Source: Prunus persica (taxonomy: Eukaryota; Streptophyta; Magnoliopsida; Rosales; Rosaceae). From it: 64,000 nucleotides of DNA. The translations under genes were made by a program, and so were the position numbers. The stretch lies in contig NC_034010.1 of the NCBI RefSeq assembly GCF_000346465.2, forward strand, positions 5,397,394 to 5,461,393, written 5' to 3'. How positions within the stretch are numbered: position 1 is the stretch's first letter; the number at the start of each line of letters is the position of its first letter. The notes under the pieces were generated by a model. It was not told where the DNA came from, did no database searches, and was given only the letters and a program-made list of their open reading frames with translations. Shown one piece after another: positions 22,010 to 32,748 of this stretch.

Positions 22010-23459
22010 AAGATGTGGAAACCTAGCAACGAGAATCCGATCCCTTGGCAGAATAGCTTATGTACATCCTGCATCTGGTGAATTATATTATTTAAGAATG
22101 CTTTTGAATTTGCAAAAAGGGGCTTTTCACTTTAATGACCTAAAAACTATTAATGGTATTATAGAACCATCATACCAAGCTGCATGTAAATCCCTAGGTT
22201 TGTTAGGAGATGATAAAGAATGGATTGAAGCCTTAGCAAATGCTGTAAACACAGCCACATGTCCTCAATTAAGGCAATTATTTGTCACAATCATTTTATT
22301 TTGTGATGTAGGAAATCCTCAAATCCTTTTTAACACTTATTGGCAAAATATGTCTGAAGACATTTTACACAAATTACGACAAACTTTCGAAATGCCAAAT
22401 CTAATTGTATCAGAATCAGAATTAAAAAATTCTCTTTTATTTGAATTAGAACAGCTTTTCAATGTATCTTCCAGCTCTTTAAAAGAGCATCACCTTCCTA
22501 TGCCTGATGAATATAGAATGTTAGAACTTAGAAATAAATTGCTTAGAGAAGAATTAAATTATGATTATAATAATTTAGAAAAAGAACACTCCATTTTAGT
22601 TACACAACTTAACAAAGATCAAAAAGATGTATATGATTGTGTTGTAAAAACTATTGAAGAAAAAATACCAGGTCTTTTTTATGTCCACGGTCATGGAGGA
22701 ACAGGGAAAACTTTTTTGTGGCATACTATAATAAGTAAAATTCGATCCCAAGGAAATATTGTTTTAGCTGTTGCTTCATCAGGAATAGCATCATTATTAT
22801 TACCTGGTGGTAGAACAGCTCACTCTAGATTTAAAATTCCCCTTAATTATTAACAATTGCTCAACATGTCAAATAAAAAAAGGAACTCATCTTGCCAAAT
22901 TAATTGAAAAAGCTGCTTTAATTGTTTGGGACGAAGCTCTTATGAATCACAAACATTGTTTTGAAGCATTAGATAAATCACTTTCTGATATTTTATCACA
23001 TTTAAATCCTTTAGATAACAATGTTCCATTTGGTGGGAAACCTTTATTATTAGGTGGTGATTTCAGACAAATATTACCAGTTATTCCAGGATGAACAAGA
23101 GAAGAAATAATAGATGCCTCCCTCAATAGCTCTTATTTATGGCCTTTTTTTAAAATATTCCATTTAAAAGAAAATATGAGACTCTCGAAAAATGGATTAA
23201 ACATTGAAGAAAAACAAAAAATAAATGATTTTGCTACATGGATTTTGCGCATCGATAATGGTCAAATTGTTGATATTGATGATCCAAATGATAAAGATGC
23301 ATCTTGGATCAAAATTCCTCAAGATTTACTTATACATTCATACACACATCCTATTCATTCCATTTTTTTAGCAACATACCCAAATTTTGAAAGAAATTTC
23401 AATAGATTTTACTTATTTAAGAGAACGAGCTATTGTAACACCTCGAAACACAACTGTAA

Positions 23460-23855
23460 NNNNNNNNNNNNNNNNNNNNNNNNNNNNNNNNNNNNNNNNN
23501 NNNNNNNNNNNNNNNNNNNNNNNNNNNNNNNNNNNNNNNNNNNNNNNNNNNNNNNNNNNNNNNNNNNNNNNNNNNNNNNNNNNNNNNNNNNNNNNNNNNN
23601 NNNNNNNNNNNNNNNNNNNNNNNNNNNNNNNNNNNNNNNNNNNNNNNNNNNNNNNNNNNNNNNNNNNNNNNNNNNNNNNNNNNNNNNNNNNNNNNNNNNN
23701 NNNNNNNNNNNNNNNNNNNNNNNNNNNNNNNNNNNNNNNNNNNNNNNNNNNNNNNNNNNNNNNNNNNNNNNNNNNNNNNNNNNNNNNNNNNNNNNNNNNN
23801 NNNNNNNNNNNNNNNNNNNNNNNNNNNNNNNNNNNNNNNNNNNNNNNNNNNNNNN
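23460..23855. other. Assembly gap (396 N)
   Basis: N run inside the helicase domain of Helitron A. The equivalent sequence is present in Helitron B at about 38980-38580. Confidence 1.
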
Positions 23856-24191
23856 CCATGTTATGCAATGACAATAAATAAAAGTCAAGGCCCAATCATT
23901 AAACAAGTTGGATTATATCTTCTCAACCTGTATTCACTCATGGACAACTTTACGTTGCATTATCCAGGGTTACATCAAAACAAGGTCTTAAAATCTTAAT
24001 AGAAAATAATCAAGAAGTACCAAATAATTACACTAAAAACATAGTGTATAAAGATGTTCTTCAAAATTTATAATGAAGTTCCAATTTTGATGTATCCATA
24101 ATTAAATATTTGTATATTTTTTTCTCATGCCTTTTAATATATATATGCATGCATTTTTATGCTAACAAAAAATTTACAGGTTTAAAGCACA

Positions 24192-27100
24192 ATGAGTTTC
24201 ACTTATATCCGTGATTTACAACCGTTCCAATTTAACAAGAAACTCAAAGTGCGTATTTACAGAATGTGGCGACCAAAACTTATTGGATCTACTGATCAAT
24301 TTGACGGCCTTCAGTGTATCTTGGTTGACCAAAAGGTAAGAAAATCTCTTTTCTATGTTATTTCAATTTAATTATAATAACACCACTTAAAGAAACCCTT
24401 TGTTTAATATCTGTTTCTATTGAGCTCCCTTAGTTTTTGGTGGATATTGGCGTGTCAGTGTGTGTTCTTCCTATTATTGATATTGAACCCATTTTTCTAG
24501 GAGGCCATAACCATATAAAGCAGGTATAAATTTAGTCAAAATGCTTCTGTAGAGGATCTAAATAATTAACAATATTGCGGTAAACTGTGTTATCTATGGG
24601 CTTTGTTAGATCTAGATTCATTATATATAGTCTACTTACTTTTTTATTTTTTATTTTTTTAAAAATGAATGTATTATCATATATTTGTATTTCCTTCCTT
24701 TTAAATATAATTTCCCCATATTAATTTTCCTCTTCCTCTNNNNNNNNNNNNNNNNNNNNNNNNNNNNNNNNNNNNNNNNNNNNNNNNNNNNNNNNNNNNN
24801 NNNNNNNNNNNNNNNNNNNNNNNNNNNNNNNNNNNNNNNNNNNNNNNNNNNNNNNNNNNNNNNNNNNNNNNNNNNNNNNNNNNNNNNNNNNNNNNNNNNN
24901 NNNNNNNNNNNNNNNNNNNNNNNNNNNNNNNNNNNNNNNNNNNNNNNNNNNNNNNNNNNNNNNNNNNNNNNNNNNNNNNNNNNNNNNNNNNNNNNNNNNN
25001 NNNNNNNNNNNNNNNNNNNNNNNNNNNNNNNNNNNNNNNNNNNNNNNNNNNNNNNNNNNNNNNNNNNNNNNNNNNNNNNNNNNNNNNNNNNNNNNNNNNN
25101 NNNNNNNNNNNNNNNNNNNNNNNNNNNNNNNNNNNNNNNNNNNNNNNNNNNNNNNNNNNNNNNNNNNNNNNNNNNNNNNNNNNNNNNNNNNNNNNNNNNN
25201 NNNNNNNNNNNNNNNNNNNNNNNNNNNNNNNNNNNNNNNNNNNNNNNNNNNNNNNNNNNNNNNNNNNNNNNNNNNNNNNNNNNNNNNNNNNNNNNNNNNN
25301 NNNNNNNNNNNNNNNNNNNNNNNNNNNNNNNNNNNNNNNNNNNNNNNNNNNNNNNNNNNNNNNNNNNNNNNNNNNNNNNNNNNNNNNNNNNNNNNNNNNN
25401 NNNNNNNNNNNNNNNNNNNNNNNNNNNAGCCTGAAAGTTAAACAATTTCAAGGTATCCAATTTATTTTCACTTTTTCCTATTATTTACACTTCATTTCAA
25501 ATAAAAACAAATCTAATTTATTATTTATCAATATGTAGGGAAAATTGTTCTCAACAGTAGTGTCTCCACATTAATTTTTATCAATCCAGATGTACAAGAA
25601 TTGGCGGCCTACAAAACGATGTATGAATTTTTATCATTTTTGTTTTAACATATACCTTTGTTTCCCCATTTTTCTAAATTAACACCTCTTTTTTATTATA
25701 TAAAAATAACAATAACCACAGCTTTAATGACTCTACACATGCCATTAAAATGATGCCTTCTTCCGCCACTCAACTAATGACACCTCAACATTAAGAAGCT
25801 GCTAAAAAACTATCTGTCCAAGAGTTAAATGTTCTTGATCCAAAGACACATAAGGTAAATACACTAACTTCTTTCTTTAATCTCTTTATTATTCATATTT
25901 TAACATACAATTTCACAAATTATTTAAACTAAATTTCACTTTATTCTTCTCTTAGCGCTATATATTTTATAATTGTTTTTGCTATATTAATATATATTTT
26001 TTAAATATATTTTAGGACACTCCCATTTTATGCAAAACAGCTATTACGCGTTTTGACACACGTAACGGTTGGTGGTATAAAGCATGTCCATCTTGCTTTA
26101 AACAACTTAGAACTGCTGCCCACCGTGATGAACTTTTGTGCCCAAAACACAATAATCAAATTCCTCTCCCTTGGTAATACAAATCTCAACAATTTGTTTC
26201 ATTTTATTTTTCCATAAAATTTAAACACAATTATTTTAATTATTAAAACATTACATAAATTTTACATACAGGTTCAAAGTGAGCTTGGTGCTTGAAGATT
26301 CAACTGATGAAACCAATGCAATCATAATTGGAAGACCAGCAGAACAGTTGTTTAGAATTTCTTGCAATGAATTGGTTGTTCAAAGAGGTTTAATCGACCA
26401 ACAACAATTGCCAGATGCAATTCTGCAAACAAGAGGACAAGTTAAAAATTTTCAACTTCGATTTGGGAGCATGAGAGGTGATTTCAATAGAAATGATCTA
26501 CTCATTCAAGCAATCTTCGATGACACAATGCCACTTCTTGAACCAACATCGCAATCATCTGACAAAAGTTTGGCTGCACATGATACAGAAAACATTGGTA
26601 CCCAAATGGTTCCACCCATTACCCCACTTCTCTCAAAGCAAATTCCAAGTGCATCTTCCACAAGCTCAGCTGATGCTTCTATAACAGAAGCTACCCCAAT
26701 TTCAAAAAAAAACATACATAGACGCTGTCAAAAGAGCTCTCTTTACCTTTCGTCCATCAAAAAAACCAAACAGGTTAGAATTTATATAATAATTAACTCC
26801 TTTATATCAATATTTACGCATATTCTAACATTTACCAATATATTTCTTTCTTTTCCATTTAGCATTTCTTTAAGTCATGTTCAAACCGAAAACGAATCTG
26901 AAAACATGGTTGCAACAAAAAGCATGGAGGAAATTGTATCAAATTCTGATTTACCAATCATTGGCTTAAAGAAGAAATCAAGCATGGAGAGTTTGGCAAC
27001 CAGTACTCCTACCCCGAAATTAGAGTTTGTATTCTCTAATTCACTCATCTCATTTAAATACATATTACATGCATAATATTCAATTATTCATACCTTCTGT

Positions 27101-27864
27101 CATATTCTGATTGATGCTTTGTTTTAATATATTATAAGATTATCTCTACTTATTATATAGGTGTAAAAACCATTTAACCACTATTGAATTAAGTATAAAT
27201 GAAATTTTTGCATGCTGAATGTTTGGAAATACTATTAAATTGTCATATTTACAGGTGAATTTTTTTGGAAAATTTCCGTTTTTCAGGGGAGGTTCTGCCC
27301 GTTTTTCAACAGAAATGTCAAGCCCTTAAGTAATTTTAACTCCAAATAAGGGCAAAAGAGTCATATGTTCCTAATACATAAGAGAATTAAAAGCCTAAAC
27401 ATTATATTTACATCCTTTTTTTCAATTTTTCTTCAATATATCCAACCATGATTATTTTACCTCTCTTCAACTTTTCCTTTAGATAAACACAGAATTTAAA
27501 ATATGTTTACTTTGTGTTACTTCAATTGGAAAACCATCTACAGCTTGCTCATTAGTTCTCTTAATTTTGTTACTTTGTGTTTCCTAGATTGGAAAACCAT
27601 TTATAACTTTCTTATTAAATTGTTAAATTATATTATTCATGTTTATACATAATTAGATGTTTATGATTATTGTCCTAACTCAATTTTCCCCATTCATCAA
27701 CATTAACATTTACTATTTTCCCACTTTTTTATAACAGGGTCAAGACCTCCATCAAAGAAAAGAAAAATCATGAAGAAATTGCAAAACAAAATTCGCCCAA
27801 TTAAACAGCATGCTGGTCAAAACTATCCAAATTTTGCTATTTTGATGGCTACTTCCCACTATTA
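24192..27864 (+). pseudogene. RPA70-like single-strand DNA-binding protein carried by Helitron A
   Basis: This resembles the large subunit of replication protein A, whose OB folds bind single-stranded DNA; plant Helitrons often carry such genes. Exon 1 (24192-24335, 48 codons) begins MSFTYIRDLQPFQFNKKLKV, then YRMWRPKLIG, and ends at a GT donor. The zinc-ribbon-type exon (26016-26173) has CPSCFKQL and a second CPKH. The next exon (26272-26773) runs on in phase: FKVSLVLEDSTDETNAIIIG. A final exon near 27739 holds the NLS-like PPSKKRKIMKK. The middle OB-fold exons fall in the N run 24740-25427. An A-run frameshift near 26703 probably spoils the C-terminus. Confidence 0.75.
24740..25427. other. 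Assembly gap (688 N)
   Basis: N run inside the RPA-like gene of Helitron A. Helitron B covers the equivalent region at about 37680-37000. Confidence 1.
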
Positions 27865-28037
27865 ACATCTCAATGTATATACAAACAAGTCTCTACTATT
27901 TTAACATAACAAGTAGCCTGTAAAATATGTTATTACTTCCTTTTTGGCAACTTATACTCCCTTAGTTAAACATAATGCTACAAGTTAAATCTCATTGTAT
28001 ATATAAACAATCTTACTTTGTCTACGTAATTTCAAAA

Positions 28038-28067
28038 CCCGCAGCATCGCACGGGCTTTTCTGCTAG
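28038..28067 (+). other. Helitron 3' hairpin and CTAG terminus
   Basis: CCCG and CGGG (28038-28041 and 28052-28055) form a short palindromic stem about 8 nt before CTAG at 28064-28067. Such hairpins signal termination of rolling-circle transfer in Helitrons. Confidence 0.85.
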
Positions 28068-28366
28068 TACAACTGTAAGAGCTTTAACAGGAACAGAGCT
28101 GCCTTCCATCCCTGAATTGTGATTAAACCAATGCTCAAGGTGAAGATAGGAACCTCACCCTATTCGGAAGCTCTTCCATCCCCAACCCCTTTTAATTGTC
28201 GAGAACCCTCCTATTCCTCCCCTTCTGATGTTAGCCAACTCACTCCAGCCTTCCTGAATAATACATACCACAAATTTGAGATACTGGTCTACATTCTCCC
28301 TGGTTTATTTTGCTTCCCCATTGTTCTAATAGATAACACCCTTGCCTTCTCATCTGGTTTACTCAT

Positions 28367-28630
28367 TTGCCAGAGTGTTAGGAATGAAGACCAGAAGGCC
28401 GGTGTCCAGATTTTCCTCATCTCAAGGACCTGACTTTAGACAAGTGTCTGAAGCTAAGAGGAAGCTTGCCTTCTCATCTTACTTGCTTGAAAGACTTAGC
28501 TTGTCATCCGGGTGTGGGGTTCTACATGATGAAAGGGCCAGTACTACTTGTAACATGGAATAATGTCTTTGAAGAATTAGAAATATATGATGGATGCCCA
28601 GGTCTGTTCTCGTTACTGTTCGTGCTCCTA
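28367..28630 (+). pseudogene. CNL LRR remnant, unit 2
   Basis: This segment matches the mid-LRR of the two intact CNLs near their residues 850-930. Frames give GPDFRQVSEAKRKLAFSS, then CGVLHDERAST, then (after a shift) FEELEIYDGCPGLFSLL, parallel to GPDF, CGVLHD and LEELEIEDGC-GLLSLL. Frameshifts break it and no NB-ARC is attached. In the ancestral module it lay about 1.5 kb downstream of the CNL stop; Helitron A now separates them. The upstream 28068-28366 is CNL 3' flank, matching 54961-55067 joined to 63583-63770. Confidence 0.8.
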
Positions 28631-28639
28631 TTTGATACG

Positions 28640-29190
28640 ATGCCATTTCCAATTCAAAAACTTTTCAGGTATGTTAAGAAAGTATTACACAACTAGATGT
28701 TTATGATTCAAATTCAAAACAAAGCACAAATTGGATTCATATAAATCTACCTAATTGCCGCGCCATTGATTGTAACAATTGATAATTGAATATGCATCTT
28801 TCAGTGTCGTCCCCTTTAAGTTTTTAGCGTATCAATTAGTCTCTATCATCTCTATTTTCTTGTACATTACATACTTGTTGGTTGGAAATTAGTTTTCAGA
28901 AGCTACATGAGTTGGGGTTAACTAGAGAAATTAGTTTGTTCATATTCTGTCGGTCCTTTTCTGTGCCTTTCACATCCGAAAGGTTTGCTTTCTGCAATTA
29001 TTCGAACTACAGTTCCATTTCATTAGAATTTTTTTTCTTTGTTGTATCTCTAGACTCTCTGCGTAAGATTCCCAATGGGAACTACCCCAACTTGACCCAA
29101 TTTGGCATGGATTTTGTATTTTGAGATTTCAAGCTAACTGCTGCTAATGGAAGCCCTCCTTCTTTCACTTGTTAATTCTTAGGGAATAAC
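28640..29190. repeat. Segmental duplication block X, copy 2 (empty site)
   Basis: Homologous to 7050-7161 plus 8205-8530, without the 1-kb long-TIR insertion. No gene is seen. Confidence 0.8.
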
Positions 29191-29569
29191 AATTTTACAT
29201 TCTATTTACATTTACAACTGAAGAAAACTAAAGCGCATTGCATGCTCTTTTATGGTAGAATGACCTTATCATCTTCCTACAAACTCGAGAAATGCATGCT
29301 CTGATGTGTTGAAGTTGAAGATTTCGAGAAAGAATGAAAGCTGTAGCAGAAAACATAGGGCTGAGATCTCTCCAAGGCATTGCTCCACTCTCTCACAATC
29401 TCTGTTCCTTGTATTATGAAGCTTACAGGATTACTCATTACTGACCATCATCACATGATCTTGTAGGTGATTGTGGGGAGGTTTGCCAATTGACCTTGTG
29501 AAATCAAAAAAGAAAAGTGAGTTTGCTTTTTTATATTTGAAAGTTGGCACCTTTGTTTATATTCTTTGC
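29191..29569. other. Intergenic, no gene recognised
   Basis: Unique A/T-rich sequence between blocks X and Y. No RNA gene, ORF or element ends seen. Confidence 0.5.
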
Positions 29570-31935
29570 ACTAGACCGTTGCTCAGAACCATCCATCTTA
29601 ATCTTTCTGATCATTTACAAGGTCCCTGAAATTGGTACATAGGTGACGAGGGGTAAATTTAAAAGATATTCAATCAAGAACGTAACAACCTTCACACTCT
29701 AGACCTTGACCAAATACTCTTATGACTAGTCAACTGTTAGATATGAATTATACTAAACAATAACATACACAGAGCATACCAAGATGTACCTGCAGGCCTA
29801 GAGAATTACTAGTGACAACCTAGGCACTCAGAAGGACCCATCAATCTAGGCATCCTCTGTGCTAGCAACAACTATGGTGAAAGTGTGTGAAGACAACATA
29901 ATCAAGCAAACACCAAACAGCAGAAAAAGATGACTAGTCAACCGCACAAATTCAGATGACTGGTCAACTATCAAGAACACAAACCCAGAAAATTTACAGA
30001 GATGGAAACCAGAAATTGTTCACCCAGAAACCCACCATTGGGAAAAACTGGGGGTCATCAACCGACCAGGCAATCCACTAAGTAGAAAAAGATTCTTACA
30101 AAGGAACACAAGCAAGCTCAAGCAAAACCTAGATCTATTTAGGAAGATGAGCAATACCTCCTTTGTGCAATCTTCTTCTCCAACTTAGCAAAGCTTGAAG
30201 CTCAGTTCTTCATGGCAATGGCAGCTCCTCCAGCTCTTTCATCCCATGGCACTAGCTTGCAAGCTCTAACTCAGACAGAAATGAAATTTGGATTCATGGA
30301 GAAAATGACCAATTTCTTCAAGAAAACATACTCTTGAAGAAATCAATCTTGAATCTGACCTAGATGTATATGATAGAGTGTTTGATCTAGCAAGAAGAAG
30401 TTTTCATATTTCAAATGTAGTTTTCAAAAAGAAACAATTTGGAAAACTCAAAGATGAAAAAAATGAAGGTCACTCTTGAGGAAGAAGAAGCGAAAGTTTG
30501 CTATGAAACTTTCCAAAACTCCTCCCCAAAAGTGACGGCTTCCCAAAGAGGAATCACAAGGCCTTTACAGACCAAAAATTCCCTTAGGTTAGAATCCCAT
30601 GTGGCAGCCAAGAGATAAAAAAGAATAGGACAAAAAAGTTGTTTATCAAGCTGGAGAGCAAGGATGACTAGTCATCCAAGAAACAGATGACTAGTCATCA
30701 TTTTATGAAAACAGTATAATGCAATGTTATGCAATGCACAATTTACCTTTGCCAATTTGCATGAACCTCCATATGATAGTTGTTAGTTAAGAACACCTAG
30801 AGAAGCTATTCTCAATCTAAACTTGAGCTTGATAAATAACAATAGAAATCCTATTACAAAGTTGTCAAGGGAAGCCAAAAGAAAAACCCAAAATGCATAC
30901 ATTAACAGTCCCTTGACGGCAGTGGAAGGGGCACATGTTTTTTACTGAAGGGATACTTAACGACAGCAATAAACTTAACATCCTTATTATATGCAGACAG
31001 TTCATTTGTGTTTGGAGGGGCGGCCTTCATCTGATCTGACCACATGGAAAAGCTCTCTTTGTGTTGATGAAGAATTCTTCATCTCAAACAAGATAAAACT
31101 GATGTTAAACCCTGGGGGCCACGTCTTCGTTTGGTTTTCTTGCAAGAAACTGATGATAAACTGATGTTAGTGCTCGTATTGAAAGATTATAGCTTTGTCT
31201 ATGAATTCTTCAAGGACAGCCAGTCTGATACTGATTGTTGTTTCCAACAAAAGCTTTGTCTCTACACATTATAGCTTATTCGTCGAATGTTACATATATT
31301 CAATGTTTCCATACATTTCCAGAATTTTGACAAGCAAACGGTCATTCATTGAAGTTCAATATGAAATCTTCTGAGGTTGTCTATGCAATGGGATAAGCTG
31401 CTCATGTTATGACCCTTCTCTTCCTAGTTCCCATGACAATCACAATATTATGCCTCCACTTAAGCAAATTAGAAGACACTTCGGAGTTCGGATATTAAAA
31501 GTAGAATGCTACATGCACAACTCATCATAAAATCTCTCTTAAAAATTTTGAGCGTTAACAAGTAAATAAACATTCACTCACATTTTATTTGCACTTAAAA
31601 ATTAAAATTGTTGTGCATGGAACTAAATTGACACTGATTTTATTTTATACCTTCTCTTTCTTATTTCCATGAGTGAATTTATGTTTTGCTTGCTAATGCT
31701 CAACAATTTTAAGACAAATGCTCTATGATTATGCCTCAGTTTTAATTTGTCATCTTAATTTTTCAAAATCCATGATTTGTCTTTAAGACCATCCAATTTT
31801 CCATATATTTTAAGGGTATTTTAGTCTTTATATTTTCAAGGGTATTTTAAACATGGAAAATTCATTATAACACAAATTGTATATCTTTTAAACAATTAAA
31901 ATTGGAAAAGAAAAAAAAATTGCCTTCCCCCATCC
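29570..31935. repeat. Segmental duplication block Y, copy 2 (split by a solo LTR)
   Basis: 29570-29626 and 30908-31935 together match 941-2140. The insert between them is the solo LTR 29627-30907. Small deletions also distinguish it from copy 1, for example around 30993 and 31150. The right end abuts a hAT-like element. Confidence 0.8.
29627..30907 (-). mobile_element. Solo LTR of a SIRE-like Copia family
   Basis: This 1281-bp unit has TG...CA ends and the 5-bp duplication GTCCC on both sides (29622-29626, 30908-30912). Block Y copy 1 provides the empty site. There is no primer-binding site, gag or pol, so it is a recombined solo LTR. Length of about 1.3 kb and repeated GACTAGTCA palindromes link it to the SIRE-like fragment at 32749-36074. 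The orientation is inferred from promoter-like sequence reading better on the minus strand. Confidence 0.8.
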
Positions 31936-31943
31936 CTTGTGTG

Positions 31944-32740
31944 TTGACCAGGCAACATTGTACACGACTCGTTAACACGACACGAATTCGAAAAAAAAAA
32001 ATTCATTTTTCGGGTATGAGTTATCGGGTCGTGTTGCTATCGTGTTGACCCGTTAGCCACATGATAAGCTAACGGGTCGTTTCATGTTCATTCGCGAAAA
32101 CACGAATCAACCCGTTAAGCGAGTGTATTTTTGTAATTTTCTAGCATTCTGCGTTCATTACTCTTCATCCCGCCTCCATTTCTACTAGGTTTTCATTTTC
32201 ATATTGTTTGTTTTGTCAATAAGCTCATTTCTGTCCAAATTTCAATTTTTTCTGACTTTTTGCTGGTGGGTTTTGCAAATTCTTTACAAAGATGAATGAT
32301 TTTATGACTAAATTGTTCTTAAGTTATGTGGAATTGAAGAAACAGGGACAGAAGGACCTCGAAGCCGATCTTGATGTTGAAGGAGGCCAAGGCAAACCAA
32401 CTCAGCCTGTCAGACCAAGAAAATCTCTCTTAGTTTTTCCAAGAAGTCATAGCAATCAAGAGCGAAATGGAAGAGATAACTAAAGACTTGTATGATCTTC
32501 AGAGTTTTAATATTTTATTATTTCAGTTTTTTAAAATTATTTTTAAATTTTTTTATTATTATTAACAGGTGAAACGGGTTGTGTCGTGTTGTGTGATTTG
32601 CAAATTGTAATGGGTCGTGTTCGTGTTTGACATTTTCAGCTCGTTTTCTTATCGTGTCGTGTTGTGTCAACCCGTTAAGAAAAGCGAGTTGACACGAAAA
32701 CGACACGTACATTGCAAAAACGACATGAATGCCAAGTCTA
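31944..32740. mobile_element. hAT-like non-autonomous element with captured syntaxin sequence
   Basis: The ends are imperfect inverted repeats: TTGACCAGGCA on the left and, read inverted from the right, TAGACTTGGCA. Subterminal sequence is crowded with CGACACG, GGGTCGTGT and CCCGTTA words in both orientations. Flanks CTTGTGTG (31936-31943) and CTTGTGCC (32741-32748) match at 6 of 8 positions, consistent with an 8-bp hAT target duplication. There is no transposase. The interior includes part of a syntaxin gene. Confidence 0.7.
32292..32512 (+). pseudogene. Captured fragment of a SYP11-type plant syntaxin gene
   Basis: The frame starts MNDFMTKLFLSYVELKKQ, followed by DLEADLDVEGG. This strongly resembles the N-terminus of plant plasma-membrane syntaxins of the SYP112/KNOLLE group, which drive vesicle fusion at the cell plate. 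After a frameshift, a second frame reads FFQEVIAIKSEMEEITKDLY, the start of the Habc helix A of the same proteins, with one in-frame TAG just before it. The SNARE motif and membrane anchor are absent. Sequence on both sides is transposon TIR-type, so it is a transduplicated exon piece rather than a gene. Confidence 0.8.
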
Positions 32741-32748
32741 CTTGTGCC

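Larger units (their letters stand above)
19313..24073 (+). pseudogene. Helitron Rep/Pif1-like helicase, copy A
   Basis: This encodes the Helitron transposase, which nicks DNA and unwinds it for rolling-circle transposition. It begins MSKRTRKQIMQEP at 19313; a GT-AG intron lies near 19605-19725. The HUH nuclease motif is in GLPHAHMLIWL (about 21230). The Pif1 helicase Walker A GGTGKTFL lies near 22697, Walker B is LIVWDEA, and a later motif is GGDFRQILPVIPG. Frame breaks seen: an A-run frameshift near 20180, a frameshift near 22838, and a TGA at about 23092 where copy B keeps Gly. N runs at 21295-22009 and 23460-23855 hide coding sequence. The copy is inactive as it stands. Confidence 0.9.
16031..28067 (+). 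mobile_element. Autonomous-type Helitron, copy A (complete ends, decayed genes)
   Basis: The 5' end reads TCTATATATACTAAAACC and the 3' end TTTTCTGCTAG with host T following; both fit plant Helitrons (5' TC, 3' CTRR, insertion between A and T). A subterminal hairpin lies at 28038-28055. The paralogous empty site is intact at 54960/54961 (AGAGAAA-TACAACTG), which proves both borders to within one base. Cargo is a Rep/helicase gene and an RPA-like gene, the usual pair in plant Helitrons. Three N runs interrupt it. A second copy of the same family, inverted and lacking the 3' end, lies at 36075-46400. Confidence 0.92.

Noticed and set aside
21233..25460. Long frames spanning the N runs on both strands
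   Set aside because: They are open only because N codons were read through. The real genes are the Rep/helicase and RPA-like genes on the plus strand.
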